DNA from: Salinisphaera sp002433465
GTDB taxonomy: Bacteria; Pseudomonadota; Gammaproteobacteria; Nevskiales; Salinisphaeraceae
Assembly: GCF_040361435.1 (NCBI RefSeq)
Contig: NZ_APNL01000012.1
Span: forward strand, 70,681 to 134,680
Reading direction: 5' to 3'
Length of the DNA stretch: 64,000 nucleotides
Below are positions 35,702 to 49,537 of the stretch, one piece after another (position 1 is the stretch's first letter; each line of letters opens with the position of its first letter). A model generated the notes under the pieces. The model was given only the letters and a program-made list of their open reading frames with translations, was not told the DNA's origin and made no database searches. A program made the position numbers and the translations under genes.

Positions 35702-36964
35702 ATGGCAGGATTCTTTACCCTGGACGCCGACAGCGTATTGCGCGACCGCGCCTTCATGCTGTTGTTGACCGGACGTATCACGGCCACGCTGGCGACGCAG
35801 ATTCAGTCTGTCGTCGTCGGCTGGCAGCTGTATGCCATGACCCGCGACCCGCTCACCCTTGGCTGGGTCGGACTCGCCCAGTTCCTGCCCATGGCGTTGC
35901 TGGTATTACCGGCCGGCGATGCCGCTGACCGACTGCCGCGACGATTGATCCTGACCGCGAGTTGGCTGGTGCAGGCGATAGCCGGCGTGCTGTTTCTGGT
36001 ACTGACCCTGTCGGGCACCGAGTCGCCGGTCGGTTTCTTCGCCGTGCTGGTGCTGTTCGGCATGGCCCGCGCCTTCGCCGGTCCGGGTATGCAATCCCTG
36101 CTGCCCCAGGTGGTCGGCGAACGCCGTCTGCCCAAGGCGATTGCCTGGAATTCCTCGGCCTTTCAGGTCGCGGTGATTGGCGGCCCGGCGCTCGGCGGCG
36201 GGGTTTATCTGGCCGGACCGGCGTTTGCCTACGGCCTCTGTGCCGCCTTGTTTGCCAGCGCGGCGTTGGCGATTGCCTCGATTCGCCGGCGCCTGCCGGT
36301 GCGTGCCGATACCAGCCGTGCCAGCGCGTTCGCACGGTTTACCGCCGGCATCGTCTATGTACGCACCCGCCCGATCATCCTGGGGGCCATCTCGCTGGAC
36401 CTGTTCGCGGTGTTATTGGGCGGTGCGACCGCCCTGTTGCCGGTATATGCCCACGAGATTCTGCACGTGGGCCCGGCAGGGCTGGGCCTGCTGCGCAGTG
36501 CGGTGGCGATCGGCGCGTTTTCGATGGGTATCTATCTCGGGCGCAACGCGCTCGAACGACGTGCCGGCGCGATCATGTTCGCGGCGGTCGCGGTGTTCGG
36601 CGTGGCCACCATCGTGTTCGGCGTGTCGACGAGCTTCGTGCTGTCGTTCGCCGCACTTATGGTGATGGGCGCGGCCGACATGATCAGCGTGTTCGTGCGT
36701 TCGTCGCTAATCCAGCTGGCAACGCCGGATTCCATGCGCGGCCGGGTGAACGCCGTGAACATGCTCTTCATCGGCGCCTCCAACGAGCTCGGCGAATTCG
36801 AATCGGGCGTGACGGCGGCGCTGTTCGGCACCGTCGGCGCGGTAGTGTTCGGCGGCGTTGGCACGCTCGCCGTAGTCGGCATCTGGATGGCGCTGTTCCC
36901 GGCGTTGCGGCGCGTAGACCGCCTGAACGATGTCGCGACCAGCGCGCCGGCGGACCGACGCTAG
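35702..36964 (+). CDS. MFS transporter (EntS-like MFS_3 type)
   Basis: 420 residues, about 12 membrane spans, with the MFS loop GDAADRLPRRLIL near residue 80. The domain resembles the EntS/MefA drug and siderophore exporter group. The substrate is not recognisable. It starts 37 bp after greB. Its TAG stop overlaps by the four bases CTAG with the stop of the convergent membrane-fusion gene. Confidence 0.8.
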   Translation: MAGFFTLDADSVLRDRAFMLLLTGRITATLATQIQSVVVGWQLYAMTRDPLTLGWVGLAQFLPMALLVLPAGDAADRLPRRLILTASWLVQAIAGVLFLVLTLSGTESPVGFFAVLVLFGMARAFAGPGMQSLLPQVVGERRLPKAIAWNSSAFQVAVIGGPALGGGVYLAGPAFAYGLCAALFASAALAIASIRRRLPVRADTSRASAFARFTAGIVYVRTRPIILGAISLDLFAVLLGGATALLPVYAHEILHVGPAGLGLLRSAVAIGAFSMGIYLGRNALERRAGAIMFAAVAVFGVATIVFGVSTSFVLSFAALMVMGAADMISVFVRSSLIQLATPDSMRGRVNAVNMLFIGASNELGEFESGVTAALFGTVGAVVFGGVGTLAVVGIWMALFPALRRVDRLNDVATSAPADRR

Positions 36965-37974
36965 CCACCCGAGCCGCGCATAACCGGGGTATCGACGGGC
37001 TGCGCCAGCCCTTCGGCCCGCGCTTTCTCCAGCCTGGGCGCGGCTACTGGCGTGTCATTACTGTCGTTCGCCGAGGTCGAGCGCTGCGTATCCGCCTGCT
37101 CCGGGCGTACGTGCACGGTGGCCGACAGGCCCACGGTCAGCACGCGCATATCCGGCCGGGAGTTGAAGTCGATGGTGACCGGCACGCGCTGGGCCAGGCG
37201 CACCCATTGAAAGACCGGATCGACGTTGGGCAGGTTGCGCTCACCGGGTGCGTTATTGGCCACCGCAATACCGCGGCCGATGCTCGCGACGCGCCCATGC
37301 AACCGCTCGGGGCTGGCCATGAGGTCGATATCCACCGGGTCGCCGATATCGATATGCGAAAGCTTGGTCTCCTCGAAATACGCGGTCACACGAAACGTAT
37401 CGGCGTTGACCAGCGTCATCATCGATTGACCCTGGGTGGCATAGTCGCCTTCGTCGAGCAGCAGATGGGTGACATAGCCATCGACCGGCGAGCGTACCGT
37501 GGCCCAGTCCAGATCCTGCTTTGCCTGGGCAAGACGGGCCTCGGCCTGGCTGACCGAGGCGGCCGCGGAGGCAGCTTCCGATTCGGCCTGTTGCAGGTCC
37601 TGGGTCGATACACCGCCACGCGGCAGGCGTTCCAGCCGGCGCGCGTTGCGCCTCGCGAAGTTTTCCTGGGCCTTGGCCTGCTCGAGTGCGGCGCGGGCTT
37701 CGGCCACGGCGTTTTCGAAACGCACCGGCTCGATCGCGAACAGCAGATCCCCCTTGTGGACATAGCTGTCGTCGGCGACCGCGACCCGGCCCACGGTGCC
37801 GGAAACTTCCGGTGCGATATTGACGACGTTGGCCTGTACACGCGCATCGCGCGTCCACGGCGCATAGACGTAGTGCTGCCAGGCAAACCAGCCCAGCAGC
37901 ACCGCGATCGCGACGACGGTCAGCGTGGCAATAACGCGTAGCGTGACCGCAAAAACTCGTTTCGAATTCGCCAT
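36961..37974 (-). CDS. HlyD-family membrane fusion protein (AaeA/EmrA-like)
   Basis: 337 residues. One N-terminal membrane span (about 10-28), then biotinyl-lipoyl halves (VNIAPEVSGTVGRVAVADDS; VRSPVDGYVTHLLLDEGDY) flanking an alpha-hairpin coiled coil (about 85-150, Ala/Glu-rich), and a C-terminal beta barrel. Periplasmic adaptor for the FUSC-type pump encoded upstream; the set resembles AaeXAB, which exports hydroxylated aromatic acids such as p-hydroxybenzoate. Starts 48 bp after the DUF1656 gene. Confidence 0.87.
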   Translation of the reverse strand: MANSKRVFAVTLRVIATLTVVAIAVLLGWFAWQHYVYAPWTRDARVQANVVNIAPEVSGTVGRVAVADDSYVHKGDLLFAIEPVRFENAVAEARAALEQAKAQENFARRNARRLERLPRGGVSTQDLQQAESEAASAAASVSQAEARLAQAKQDLDWATVRSPVDGYVTHLLLDEGDYATQGQSMMTLVNADTFRVTAYFEETKLSHIDIGDPVDIDLMASPERLHGRVASIGRGIAVANNAPGERNLPNVDPVFQWVRLAQRVPVTIDFNSRPDMRVLTVGLSATVHVRPEQADTQRSTSANDSNDTPVAAPRLEKARAEGLAQPVDTPVMRGSGG

Positions 37975-38022
37975 TCAGGAAAACCTTGGATAAACCTCGT
38001 TATACCGCGTCGACCGGCGCGT

Positions 38023-38226
38023 TCATGGCCCGAACGCCAGCATCAAACTGGCCAGCAGAATGATGAAGAACGCCGCACCCGCCAGGGCCGGATGCCAGAA
38101 CAGCCGATGCGCACGACTGCGCAGCAACAGCGGTTGAACCACTAGATAGATCAAGCCGGTCGCGGCGAGAAACGCCAGAAACAGCGGCAGGTAAATGCCC
38201 CCGAATGCAATCTGCTCAGACAACAC
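38023..38226 (-). CDS. DUF1656 (AaeX-like) small membrane protein
   Basis: 67 residues from GTG at 38226, giving the same length as E. coli AaeX; an ATG at 38265 would add 13 residues inside the pump gene. Two membrane spans (IYLPLFLAFLAATGLIYLVV and FFIILLASLMLAF). The frame overlaps the end of the FUSC gene by about 11 bp. Always found with HlyD and FUSC partners; its role in the pump is unknown. Confidence 0.82.
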   Translation of the reverse strand: MLSEQIAFGGIYLPLFLAFLAATGLIYLVVQPLLLRSRAHRLFWHPALAGAAFFIILLASLMLAFGP

Positions 38227-40327
38227 GATCGGCCTCTCCCAGACGAATAGCTGTGCCGTCGGCATTCTCGCGCGCTAGCCCATAGTCGGCCAGCGCCGCG
38301 GCCACCAACTCTGCGGCCACCGCGGCGCGTACGCCGTGGCGTAGACGCAGTCTTGGCGTGAACGACAGCGCCTGGGTCAGCATCTGCTGGGCCAGCGCAT
38401 TGGCCCGCGTCTGCATGGCGAATACGTCCTTCACCGGGGGATAGCCGTGAGCAAACATACGCTCGAGTTCTTCGAGCTCCTCATGCACGGATTGCTGGAT
38501 TGCATCGTCGAACCCGGCGCGGGTCGTCAGTAGGCGTAGCGATCGTGCCTCGATACCCATATTCACCGCAGAGAACGCCGCCTGCCGGGCGCTGACATGG
38601 GTGCGGCCCTGGTCAGCGGCTACTGGCAAGCGCAGCAGGCGATCGTAAACGCGCGTTTCAAAACGCTCGCGCGAGCCGGTAAAGCCTTTGGCAAGCTCAC
38701 CGAACATGCCCGCCAGGCGTTCGCGCAACAGATCGCGTGGCGTGACCGGCAGGATAATGGCAAAGGCCGCCAGCGCCAGAATCACGGCGAGCTCCGCGCC
38801 CATGAACGCTTCCGCAAAGCTCACAAAATCCTGGCGTGCGCCGTTGGCCGGGTTCACCAGTAGCGCAAACTGCACGAGGCTGATGCGTCCAATCAAGGCC
38901 CACTGGGGCGTGGCCATGGCGAGGCTCGCCACGAACACGAACGGCATCAGCACCACCATCAGCATCACGAACCCGTTGACCGCGGGCAGCAACGCGAAAT
39001 TGGCTATGAACGCGGCAACCCCGGCACAAAGGCCGCCAATACCAAATCCTTTGGCACCGCCGGCAGGGTCGTCACCGAGCGCAAACAAGGTCGTAAGCAC
39101 GGCCAGCAACACCATCATGCCGCTTAGCGCCGGTTCGTCGTGGGTCGCCCAGATGGCGGCGCCGACCGCGATGGCGGTGGCAGCGCGCGCCGTAGTCCGC
39201 AGCGATTCTCGCAGCGAGACAGGCGTCTGGAATTCCGTACGCCGAGGCGTATCGCGAACGCTCTTCTTTTCGGCCAGCAGCAGGCCGTGCTTGATGACCG
39301 CAGCTCGCATGCGATTGGCAAGATCCAGCGCGCGCGTGATGATTACCCAGTCCACCAGCGACCGCTCGTGATCGCGCTCCCGGTCGGCGCGGGCGTTCGT
39401 GAGTACCGCATTGTAAGCCTTGCTGAAGGCCAGCTTGATCGCGGACGTATTGTTCGGATCCTTTTCGAGCAGCGCTGCGGCCTCGTCGAGGCGCTGTAAC
39501 GGGGTACGGTCGATACGATCCCCGAACTTGCCGAGATAGACCTGCAGCGACGCCATGGCGCTGACCAGCGACAACAGTTCGTAGTCGAGGCGGCGAGCCA
39601 GTCGATCGTACTCGGCAAAAGCGGGCTCGTCGTAGCGCGCGTATTGCCGTGTTTGCTCCAGGGCCAGCGTTTTATTGACCAGCTCATGGAGCTGCGGGTG
39701 CGGCGTATTCGGATCGCCCGGATCGCCCTGTTGCGCATCGCCTGGCTGCGGTTTGCGATCGATACGCCTGAATTGGGCGCCGATGGCCTTGAGCGCTTCG
39801 ATGCGGGCGGCGCGATACTTACGCGCCGTGGTACCCGGCGCGAGCAATACACTCACGAACGCAGCGACCACGGCGGCGAGTGCGGTTTCGGCGGTACGCG
39901 CCACGGCCACCGAGAATACGGTCGACGGGTCGCCCATTGCCCGTACGCCCACGATCATCGTCACGTAGCCGGCCAGCACGAAGCCGTACGACATGTTGTT
40001 TCGAAACAGGCTCGCACAGAAGACCATTAAGCCCACCCAGAGCACCAGACTGGTACAGAACAGGGTGTAGCTCTGGGCAAAAAGCGCGATCAGCGTAATC
40101 GATACGATGCCGGCGACGAAGGTACCGAGCAGGCGCGAAAACGCCCTGACCACCAGGAAGCCCGGCAGCGGCTGGATAAGGATCGCGACGTTGATGAACG
40201 CCCAGTAGGCGTTGTCGAGCTGGAGCCAGAATGCAAGATAGAGCACCAGCGCAACCGAAATACAACAACGAATCGCGAACGACAGGTTTTCGGCGCTCGG
40301 CGCCAGTAGCCAGGCCACTCGATTCAT
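38216..40327 (-). CDS. FUSC-family efflux pump (AaeB-like)
   Basis: 703 residues from ATG at 40327; a TTG at 40342 would add five. Two copies of a roughly six-span membrane unit (about 17-170 and 380-530) with cytoplasmic regions between and after, as in AaeB/YccS-type fusaric acid resistance pumps. With the adaptor and DUF1656 protein it likely expels aromatic carboxylates, which suits a strain that makes arylacetates and hydroxy-acids. Upstream bases include TTGTACAA (40335-40342) and the inverted repeat CCACAG/CTGTGG (40352-40370), possible operator sites. Confidence 0.87.
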   Translation of the reverse strand: MNRVAWLLAPSAENLSFAIRCCISVALVLYLAFWLQLDNAYWAFINVAILIQPLPGFLVVRAFSRLLGTFVAGIVSITLIALFAQSYTLFCTSLVLWVGLMVFCASLFRNNMSYGFVLAGYVTMIVGVRAMGDPSTVFSVAVARTAETALAAVVAAFVSVLLAPGTTARKYRAARIEALKAIGAQFRRIDRKPQPGDAQQGDPGDPNTPHPQLHELVNKTLALEQTRQYARYDEPAFAEYDRLARRLDYELLSLVSAMASLQVYLGKFGDRIDRTPLQRLDEAAALLEKDPNNTSAIKLAFSKAYNAVLTNARADRERDHERSLVDWVIITRALDLANRMRAAVIKHGLLLAEKKSVRDTPRRTEFQTPVSLRESLRTTARAATAIAVGAAIWATHDEPALSGMMVLLAVLTTLFALGDDPAGGAKGFGIGGLCAGVAAFIANFALLPAVNGFVMLMVVLMPFVFVASLAMATPQWALIGRISLVQFALLVNPANGARQDFVSFAEAFMGAELAVILALAAFAIILPVTPRDLLRERLAGMFGELAKGFTGSRERFETRVYDRLLRLPVAADQGRTHVSARQAAFSAVNMGIEARSLRLLTTRAGFDDAIQQSVHEELEELERMFAHGYPPVKDVFAMQTRANALAQQMLTQALSFTPRLRLRHGVRAAVAAELVAAALADYGLARENADGTAIRLGEADRVV

Positions 40328-40334
40328 TTGTGTA

Positions 40335-40370
40335 TTGTACAACCATATTGGCCACAGCCATACCCTGTGG
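40335..40370. promoter_or_regulatory. Operator-like palindromes upstream of the efflux operon
   Basis: TTGTACAA at 40335-40342 and CCACAG-N7-CTGTGG at 40352-40370 lie just before the pump gene. Either could bind a GntR-, MarR- or LysR-type regulator. No regulator gene adjoins the operon, so the controlling protein is unknown. Confidence 0.4.
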
Positions 40371-40744
40371 ACGCGTTGTTATGCCGGTGACTCTGACAAG
40401 CCTATTCGTTTGCACTTGCTCGTCCGTCGCGCCGGCGCACTATTCCCGACGCTGCGCGTTTCGCGCGGGTCGCCGCCCGTAGCTGCAACGTACGAGCCTG
40501 TCGGTTTGCGGCGGCCGCATAGCTCCAAGGGCGCGCTCGAATAGCCAGCGCATGCGACTGCCGGCACCATGCGTACGCACGAACAGGCGAAGCCGGCCGT
40601 TGTTGGAGCACGCCAGCAGACCTGCCCTAGCCGTGGGCGGCGCACTGCTCGCGCAACGCGCATCGTCCGCGTGGAACGCGGCATCGTGCCCGCGAACTTA
40701 CGGCACAAACACCGAGGCCACAAAACCACGAAAAAAGCGCGCAT
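40371..40744. other. Intergenic region between the efflux pump gene and the rRNA terminator
   Basis: About 375 bp. I see no RNA gene or protein with a family resemblance. Open frames on both strands here are short, Arg/Pro-rich and typical of GC-rich noise. Confidence 0.4.
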
Positions 40745-40774
40745 AAAAAAAGCCCCGAGCTTATGCTCGGGGCT
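40745..40774 (-). terminator. rRNA operon terminator
   Basis: Minus strand: AGCCCCGAGC-ATAA-GCTCGGGGCT, a perfect 10-bp stem, followed by TTTTTT. It lies about 10 bp after the 5S 3' end. Confidence 0.92.
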
Positions 40775-40784
40775 TTCTATTAAG

Positions 40785-40903
40785 AGCCTGGCGGTGACCT
40801 ACTCTCGCACGGGGAGACCCCGCACTACCATCGGCGCTGAGTAGTTTCACTTCCGAGTTCGGAATGGGATCGGGTGGTTCCTACTCGCTATGGCCGCCAG
40901 GCA
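40785..40903 (-). rRNA. rrf: 5S ribosomal RNA
   Basis: About 119 nt. Read on the minus strand it begins TGCCTGGCGGCCATAGCGAG and ends in CCGCCAGGC, closing helix I. Contains the conserved CCCGATCCCATTCCGAACTC. Third rRNA of the operon. Ends are set by helix pairing and may be off by one or two bases. Confidence 0.97.
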
Positions 40904-40921
40904 AACTGGAAACAATCTATA

Positions 40922-40937
40922 TGCAATCGAACACTGC
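40922..40937 (-). repeat. 23S rRNA processing stem, 3' arm
   Basis: TGCAATCGAACACTGC (plus strand) is the exact inverse of 43933-43948. In the transcript the two 16-base arms bracket 23S rRNA and would form the RNase III processing stem. Confidence 0.8.
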
Positions 40938-40972
40938 TTTGTATAGGCACGTAAAAGCGCTTGAGCGTTATA

Positions 40973-43868
<2,896 letters not shown>

Positions 43869-43932
43869 ATATAACCTCAAGCGCTTTCACGCTTTCAGCT
43901 TATGAGTGACCTATACATTCTTGCTAAAGAAT

Positions 43933-43965
43933 GCAGTGTTCGATTGCATTAGATTGTTAAAGAGC
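43933..43965 (-). promoter_or_regulatory. 23S processing stem, 5' arm, and spacer boxA
   Basis: GCAGTGTTCGATTGCA (43933-43948) is the inverse of 40922-40937. Next to it, GCTCTTTAACA on the minus strand (43955-43965) is a boxA antitermination site before 23S, as in other gammaproteobacterial rRNA operons. Confidence 0.75.
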
Positions 43966-44031
43966 GGTGATATCAAGATCACAAGAAACGCTATCGCGTT
44001 TGTTCTGATCTCGACCGGTTTCCAAAAGCAT

Positions 44032-44107
44032 TGGTGGAGCTGAGCGGGATCGAACCGCTGACCCCCTGCTTGCAAAGCAGGTGCTCTCCCAGCTGAGCTA
44101 CAGCCCC
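44032..44107 (-). tRNA. tRNA-Ala (TGC)
   Basis: 76 nt including encoded CCA. Cloverleaf: acceptor GGGGCTG/CAGCTCC, anticodon loop TTTGCAA, T arm GGTTCGATCC. Second tRNA of the 16S-23S spacer. Confidence 0.97.
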
Positions 44108-44129
44108 GTTGCCAGTGCGCCACGATAAA

Positions 44130-44206
44130 TGGTGGGTCTGGGAAGATTTGAACTTCCGACCTCACCCTTATCAGGGGTGCGCTCTGACCAACTGAGCTAC
44201 AGACCC
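44130..44206 (-). tRNA. tRNA-Ile (GAT)
   Basis: 77 nt including encoded CCA. Acceptor GGGTCTG/CAGACCC, anticodon loop CTGATAA, T arm GTTCAAATC. First tRNA of the spacer, the standard Ile-Ala order. Confidence 0.97.
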
Positions 44207-44249
44207 AAGCTCGAGGCAACCAGGCTTTGCCTGGATAAACCGCTAAATT

Positions 44250-44268
44250 GCAAATGACTTGTGTGGGT
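44250..44268 (-). repeat. 16S rRNA processing stem, 3' arm
   Basis: GCAAATGACTTGTGTGGGT is the exact inverse of 45947-45965. The two 19-base arms bracket 16S rRNA and would form its RNase III stem. Confidence 0.85.
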
Positions 44269-44301
44269 ACTCCCAAGGGAGGCTTCAGCTTTCCATTTCT
44301 C

Positions 44302-45838
<1,537 letters not shown>

Positions 45839-45946
45839 AATTACTTCTCAACTGGTGCATGACCGAAGTCATGCAATGAGCCACCCCTAGCGTTAAACGC
45901 TTTGGATGCTCTATTAGGGCTTGGCTTATCACCATCCCCTGGGAGC

Positions 45947-45980
45947 ACCCACACAAGTCATTTGCATATTGTTAAAGATC
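45947..45980 (-). promoter_or_regulatory. 16S processing stem, 5' arm, and leader boxA
   Basis: ACCCACACAAGTCATTTGC (45947-45965) is the inverse of 44250-44268. GATCTTTAACA on the minus strand (45970-45980) is a boxA-like antitermination site downstream of promoter P2. Confidence 0.75.
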
Positions 45981-46040
45981 TGCAACAGAACGCTGTTAGG
46001 CTTAATGCCGTTTGGCGTCCTTGCCGTTGCGAGAGAGCGT

Positions 46041-46068
46041 ATTCTACGCTGATCGGCCGGGCTGTCAA
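46041..46068 (-). promoter_or_regulatory. rRNA promoter P2
   Basis: Minus strand -35 TTGACA (46068-46063), 16-bp spacer, -10 TAGAAT (46046-46041). An A/T-rich UP-like tract lies upstream (46070-46095). Same hexamers and spacing as P1, about 200 bp before 16S. Confidence 0.85.
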
Positions 46069-46246
46069 CAACTTTTTCAAATTAATTTGAAAAGATGTTT
46101 GGCCTGAACTTCAGGCCGTGTCACCCATGCGTCAGCTGTAAGCTTTTGCTCGGGTGACCGCATTCAATCTCAAGCAATTGCTTTTGATCGTCTGCGAACA
46201 ATCCAACCGGATCCGTTAATTACTATTGTAATCAACGCTCTACACA

Positions 46247-46259
46247 TTTTTAAAGAGCA
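46247..46259 (-). promoter_or_regulatory. boxA site between rRNA promoters P1 and P2
   Basis: TGCTCTTTAAAAA on the minus strand, a close match to the boxA consensus, about 60 bp downstream of P1. Supports Nus-dependent antitermination. Confidence 0.7.
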
Positions 46260-46316
46260 GGCTTGCCGTTGAATGCTGTTGCGTTTTCAGCGGCTCGCCG
46301 TGTTGCGAGAGGGCGT

Positions 46317-46344
46317 ATTCTAGGGATATCGAGAGGGGTGTCAA
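46317..46344 (-). promoter_or_regulatory. rRNA promoter P1
   Basis: Minus strand -35 TTGACA (46344-46339), 16-bp spacer, -10 TAGAAT (46322-46317), with an A/T-rich UP-like element of long A runs upstream (46350-46375). The distal of two tandem rRNA promoters. Confidence 0.85.
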
Positions 46345-46376
46345 CGAATTTCGTGAATTTTTTTTGAAAAATTTCG

Positions 46377-46399
46377 AAAGCCTTGTCATGACAGGCTTT
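46377..46399. terminator. Palindromic terminator candidate after tyrS
   Basis: AAAGCC...GGCTTT around a TGTCATGACA core, followed on the minus strand by a T-rich tract. It sits between the tyrS stop and rRNA promoter P1 and would keep tyrS transcripts out of the rRNA operon. Confidence 0.5.
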
Positions 46400-46412
46400 G
46401 TGAGCCACCCCG

Positions 46413-47621
46413 TCACCCCTGCACAAGAGCTACTCGCGCAATCCTGCGTTTCCCGACCTGGATGAGATGCTCGTGTCCGGGGGCCAATTGCAGGCTCGGG
46501 TCGCTGATTCGATCGCTATCGATACGTACCGCTCCCTGCTTGATCAGCCGAATCCCTTCGCCATTGCTCTGGGTGAGCCCCGCTTCGCGTAGCAGAGCGG
46601 CCACTTGTAGCCCGGCTACATCCACCACAAGCGTCGTTAGCTCCAGGTCTTCGGGCACGACCCCATGACTAAAGCGCTCGACGAACGCTTCGTGCGCACG
46701 CTTGCCCGCCGCCGCACCGTGGAAGCGCGTTACAAGCTCGCCAGCCAAGCGGTACTTCAGGTCACGCGGGTTGGCGCCCTCGTCCACTTCGCGTCGATAA
46801 CCCTCGATCACGCCGACGGGCTCGAACGACAGCAACTCGAAGTAGCGCCACATGAGCTCGTCGGAAATCGACATGAGCTTGCCGTACTGATCATTGGGGG
46901 CCTCGTCGATGCCGACATAGTTGTCCAGCGACTTCGACATCTTGTTGACCCCGTCGAGGCCTTCGAGCAGTGGCATGGTCAGAACGGCCTGCGGCTTCTG
47001 CCCGTATACCTGTTGCAGATGCCGCCCCATCAACAGGTTGAACTTCTGATCGGTGCCGCCGAGCTCGACATCGGCCTTGAGTGCGACCGAGTCATAGCCC
47101 TGTATAAGGGGATACAGAAACTCGTGGATCGCGATCGACTCGTTCGCCTTGTAGCGCTTGCTGAAGTCGTCGCGTTCCAGCATTCGCGCCACGGTGTGCG
47201 TGGAGGCGAGCTTGATCATGTCCGCACTGCTGAGCTGATTAAGCCAGGCGGAGTTAAGAACGACGCGCGTGCGCTCGGGATCGAGCACCTTGTATATCTG
47301 GGCCTCATAGGTGGCCGCATTTTCGGCCACCTGCGTTTCATCCAGAGGCTTGCGGGTCACGTTCTTGCCGGTCGGATCGCCGATGCGGCCGGTGAAGTCG
47401 CCGATCAGAAAGACCACGTCGTGGCCGAGATCCTGAAAGGTACGCATCTTGTTGAGCAAGACCGTATGCCCCAGATGCAGGTCCGGCGCGGTCGGGTCGA
47501 AGCCCGCCTTGACGACTAGCCGCTCGCCGTCACGCCCGGCCTGCTCGAGGCGCGACTGAAATGCCTCTTCGGGAATGATCTCGTCACAACCCCGGCGAAT
47601 TTCGCCCCATATATCCTGCAT
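46413..47621 (-). CDS. tyrS: Tyrosyl-tRNA synthetase
   Basis: 402 residues from ATG at 47621 (GGGAG upstream); the frame continues to 47828 without support. Class I synthetase: HIGH motif as HLGH (49-52), KMSKS in [12 protein letters not shown], substrate loop [13 protein letters not shown], and a C-terminal S4 RNA-binding domain. The HLGH and length fit the TyrRS branch common in Pseudomonas and relatives. Charges tRNA-Tyr. Divergent from the M23 peptidase gene. Confidence 0.95.
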   Translation of the reverse strand: MQDIWGEIRRGCDEIIPEEAFQSRLEQAGRDGERLVVKAGFDPTAPDLHLGHTVLLNKMRTFQDLGHDVVFLIGDFTGRIGDPTGKNVTRKPLDETQVAENAATYEAQIYKVLDPERTRVVLNSAWLNQLSSADMIKLASTHTVARMLERDDFSKRYKANESIAIHEFLYPLIQGYDSVALKADVELGGTDQKFNLLMGRHLQQVYGQKPQAVLTMPLLEGLDGVNKMSKSLDNYVGIDEAPNDQYGKLMSISDELMWRYFELLSFEPVGVIEGYRREVDEGANPRDLKYRLAGELVTRFHGAAAGKRAHEAFVERFSHGVVPEDLELTTLVVDVAGLQVAALLREAGLTQSNGEGIRLIKQGAVRIDSDRISDPSLQLAPGHEHLIQVGKRRIARVALVQG

Positions 47622-47792
47622 CGGCGAACGACTCCCTGACTCTGTTCGAGTTGGTTCAAACGCGCAGTCTAGCGGTTTCGCACTTGGCAAGCACCCAGCT
47701 TTATGCTTTTCTATCCGGATAAATGCGGGCCGGATAAAGGGGCTACCCGCAAAAAATTCCCTGCTTTCCAAGCACTGCTCGGCGTCTATTTT

Positions 47793-49433
47793 ATGGGCAA
47801 GATCGATACCGATTATCTCTGGCTGCACGATGAGCCGCCGCAGCCGAGCTCACGCCTACGCCGGCTCGCACTCATCTTAGTGATACCGCTGATCGGCGGA
47901 GCCGCCTGGCTTACGGCAAGCCCGCAGACCACGCTATTGGATGAGCGCGACCCGCAAAACGTCTCTTCATCAGACGCTTCTGCCGACGGCCTCGACTCCG
48001 AGCAGGTCGATGCCTCGGTTGGCCCCGGCAGCGCGAACGTCGCCGCGGCCAGCGAATACGCAGCCGCGAGCGAGCTGTCCGAAGAGGAACTTGCTGCGAG
48101 CGACGGCGACGCCAACGCTCTCGACGTGCCGATTGCGCCGACCACCGCCCACCAGGCCAGCAGCGAATCGGGCGGGATTGAGCGTAGCGACTCTGCCCAG
48201 CAGCTGAGCTCGGTCGTCGATGCCAGCACCGGCATCGATACCGGCGCGGCCTCGGCACAAATACCCGTTGCGCGCCCGGCGCCGTCGGGCCCGCGTTGGC
48301 ACGACGTCACCATCCGCAAGGGCGACACCCTGTCGATCGCATTCAGCCGTAACGACCTGTCCTACGCCGATTCGCTCAAGATTGCGCATATGAAAGAGCA
48401 CGGCAAGCGCTTTACCCGCGGCTTGCGAGCCGGCGACACGATGAAGGTCAAGGCAGACGCCGATGGCCACGTACTTGCCATCGACTTCCCGATCGACCCG
48501 CTGCACACCCTGCAGGTGCGCCCGCACAAGAAAGGCTATCAGGGCGACATGGTGCTTACCGACGTCGAGCATCGCAGCGCCTACGCCAGTGGCACGATCA
48601 ATACCAGCTTCTATGTGGACGCCCTGGAAGCCGGGCTGTCCGACCGACAGATCATGAAGCTGATCGAGATTTTCGGCTGGGATATCGATTTCGCTTTCGA
48701 TACCCGCCCCGGCGACCGTTTCGTGGTGGTCTACGACGAGCTCTATAAGGACGGCGACAAGATCGCCAACGGCGACATACTGGCCGCCGCGTTCGTCAAT
48801 CGTGGCCGAGATGTGCGCGCGGTGCGCTACGACGAGGCAGGCGACGAACAAGGCACGGTGTATTACTCGCCGGATGGCCGGGCGATGAAGAAAGCCTTCA
48901 TTCGCACGCCGGTGGACTACACGCGCATCAGCTCGGGCTTCAACCTGTCGCGCAGCCATCCGATCCTGAATCGGATCCGCCGCCACGAAGGCACCGACTA
49001 CGCCGCGCCCACCGGCACACCGATCAAGGCCACCGGCAACGGCCGTATCGTCTTCCGCGGGCGCCGCGGCGGCTACGGCAACATGATCGTGGTACGACAC
49101 GACTCGCACCTGTCGACCCGCTACGGCCACATGTCGCGGTTTGCCAGCGGCCAAGGCGTGGGCAGCAAGGTCAAGCAAGGCGAGATCATCGGCTATGTGG
49201 GTATGAGCGGCCTGGCCACCGGCCCCCATCTGCACTACGAATTCCGCGTTGACGGCAACCCGAAGGATCCGGAGCGCGTGGACCTGCCCAAGGCCCTGCC
49301 GCTGCCCAATGAGTACATGGCTGATTTCCGCAAGCACTCGGCGCCCCTGCTCTCGCAACTGGACTCCTTGACCCATACCGAAGTCGCCAGCGCCGACCGC
49401 TCATCCAACGCCGAGGCCAGCGCCGCCAACTGA
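47793..49433 (+). CDS. M23-family murein endopeptidase (LysM-like plus LytM domains)
   Basis: 546 residues from ATG at 47793; a start at 47703 would add 30. One membrane anchor (about 24-43), an Ala/Ser/Asp-rich linker (about 50-170), an OapA/LysM-like region ([14 protein letters not shown]), a Csd3-like second domain, and a C-terminal M23 domain with [16 protein letters not shown] and HLHYEF giving the zinc ligands. Likely cleaves peptidoglycan cross-links during growth. Followed by anmK, as in Pseudomonas. Confidence 0.9.
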   Translation: MGKIDTDYLWLHDEPPQPSSRLRRLALILVIPLIGGAAWLTASPQTTLLDERDPQNVSSSDASADGLDSEQVDASVGPGSANVAAASEYAAASELSEEELAASDGDANALDVPIAPTTAHQASSESGGIERSDSAQQLSSVVDASTGIDTGAASAQIPVARPAPSGPRWHDVTIRKGDTLSIAFSRNDLSYADSLKIAHMKEHGKRFTRGLRAGDTMKVKADADGHVLAIDFPIDPLHTLQVRPHKKGYQGDMVLTDVEHRSAYASGTINTSFYVDALEAGLSDRQIMKLIEIFGWDIDFAFDTRPGDRFVVVYDELYKDGDKIANGDILAAAFVNRGRDVRAVRYDEAGDEQGTVYYSPDGRAMKKAFIRTPVDYTRISSGFNLSRSHPILNRIRRHEGTDYAAPTGTPIKATGNGRIVFRGRRGGYGNMIVVRHDSHLSTRYGHMSRFASGQGVGSKVKQGEIIGYVGMSGLATGPHLHYEFRVDGNPKDPERVDLPKALPLPNEYMADFRKHSAPLLSQLDSLTHTEVASADRSSNAEASAAN

Positions 49434-49537
49434 TCGGCGTGCCGCCTCGACGTTCGCAATTCACAGGCGCCGCCAGACCTTTTCGAGGAGACGCCCGGTG
49501 ACGACCGCAACCGCAATCCGTTCGCGACGCATTCCGA

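Noticed and set aside
40379..40744. A 121-residue minus-strand frame between the rRNA terminator and the efflux pump gene
   Set aside because: Cys/Arg/Pro-rich, no family resemblance, no convincing ribosome site, and it begins at the rRNA terminator.
47970..49376. A 468-residue minus-strand frame opposite the M23 peptidase gene
   Set aside because: Antisense shadow of a well-supported gene.
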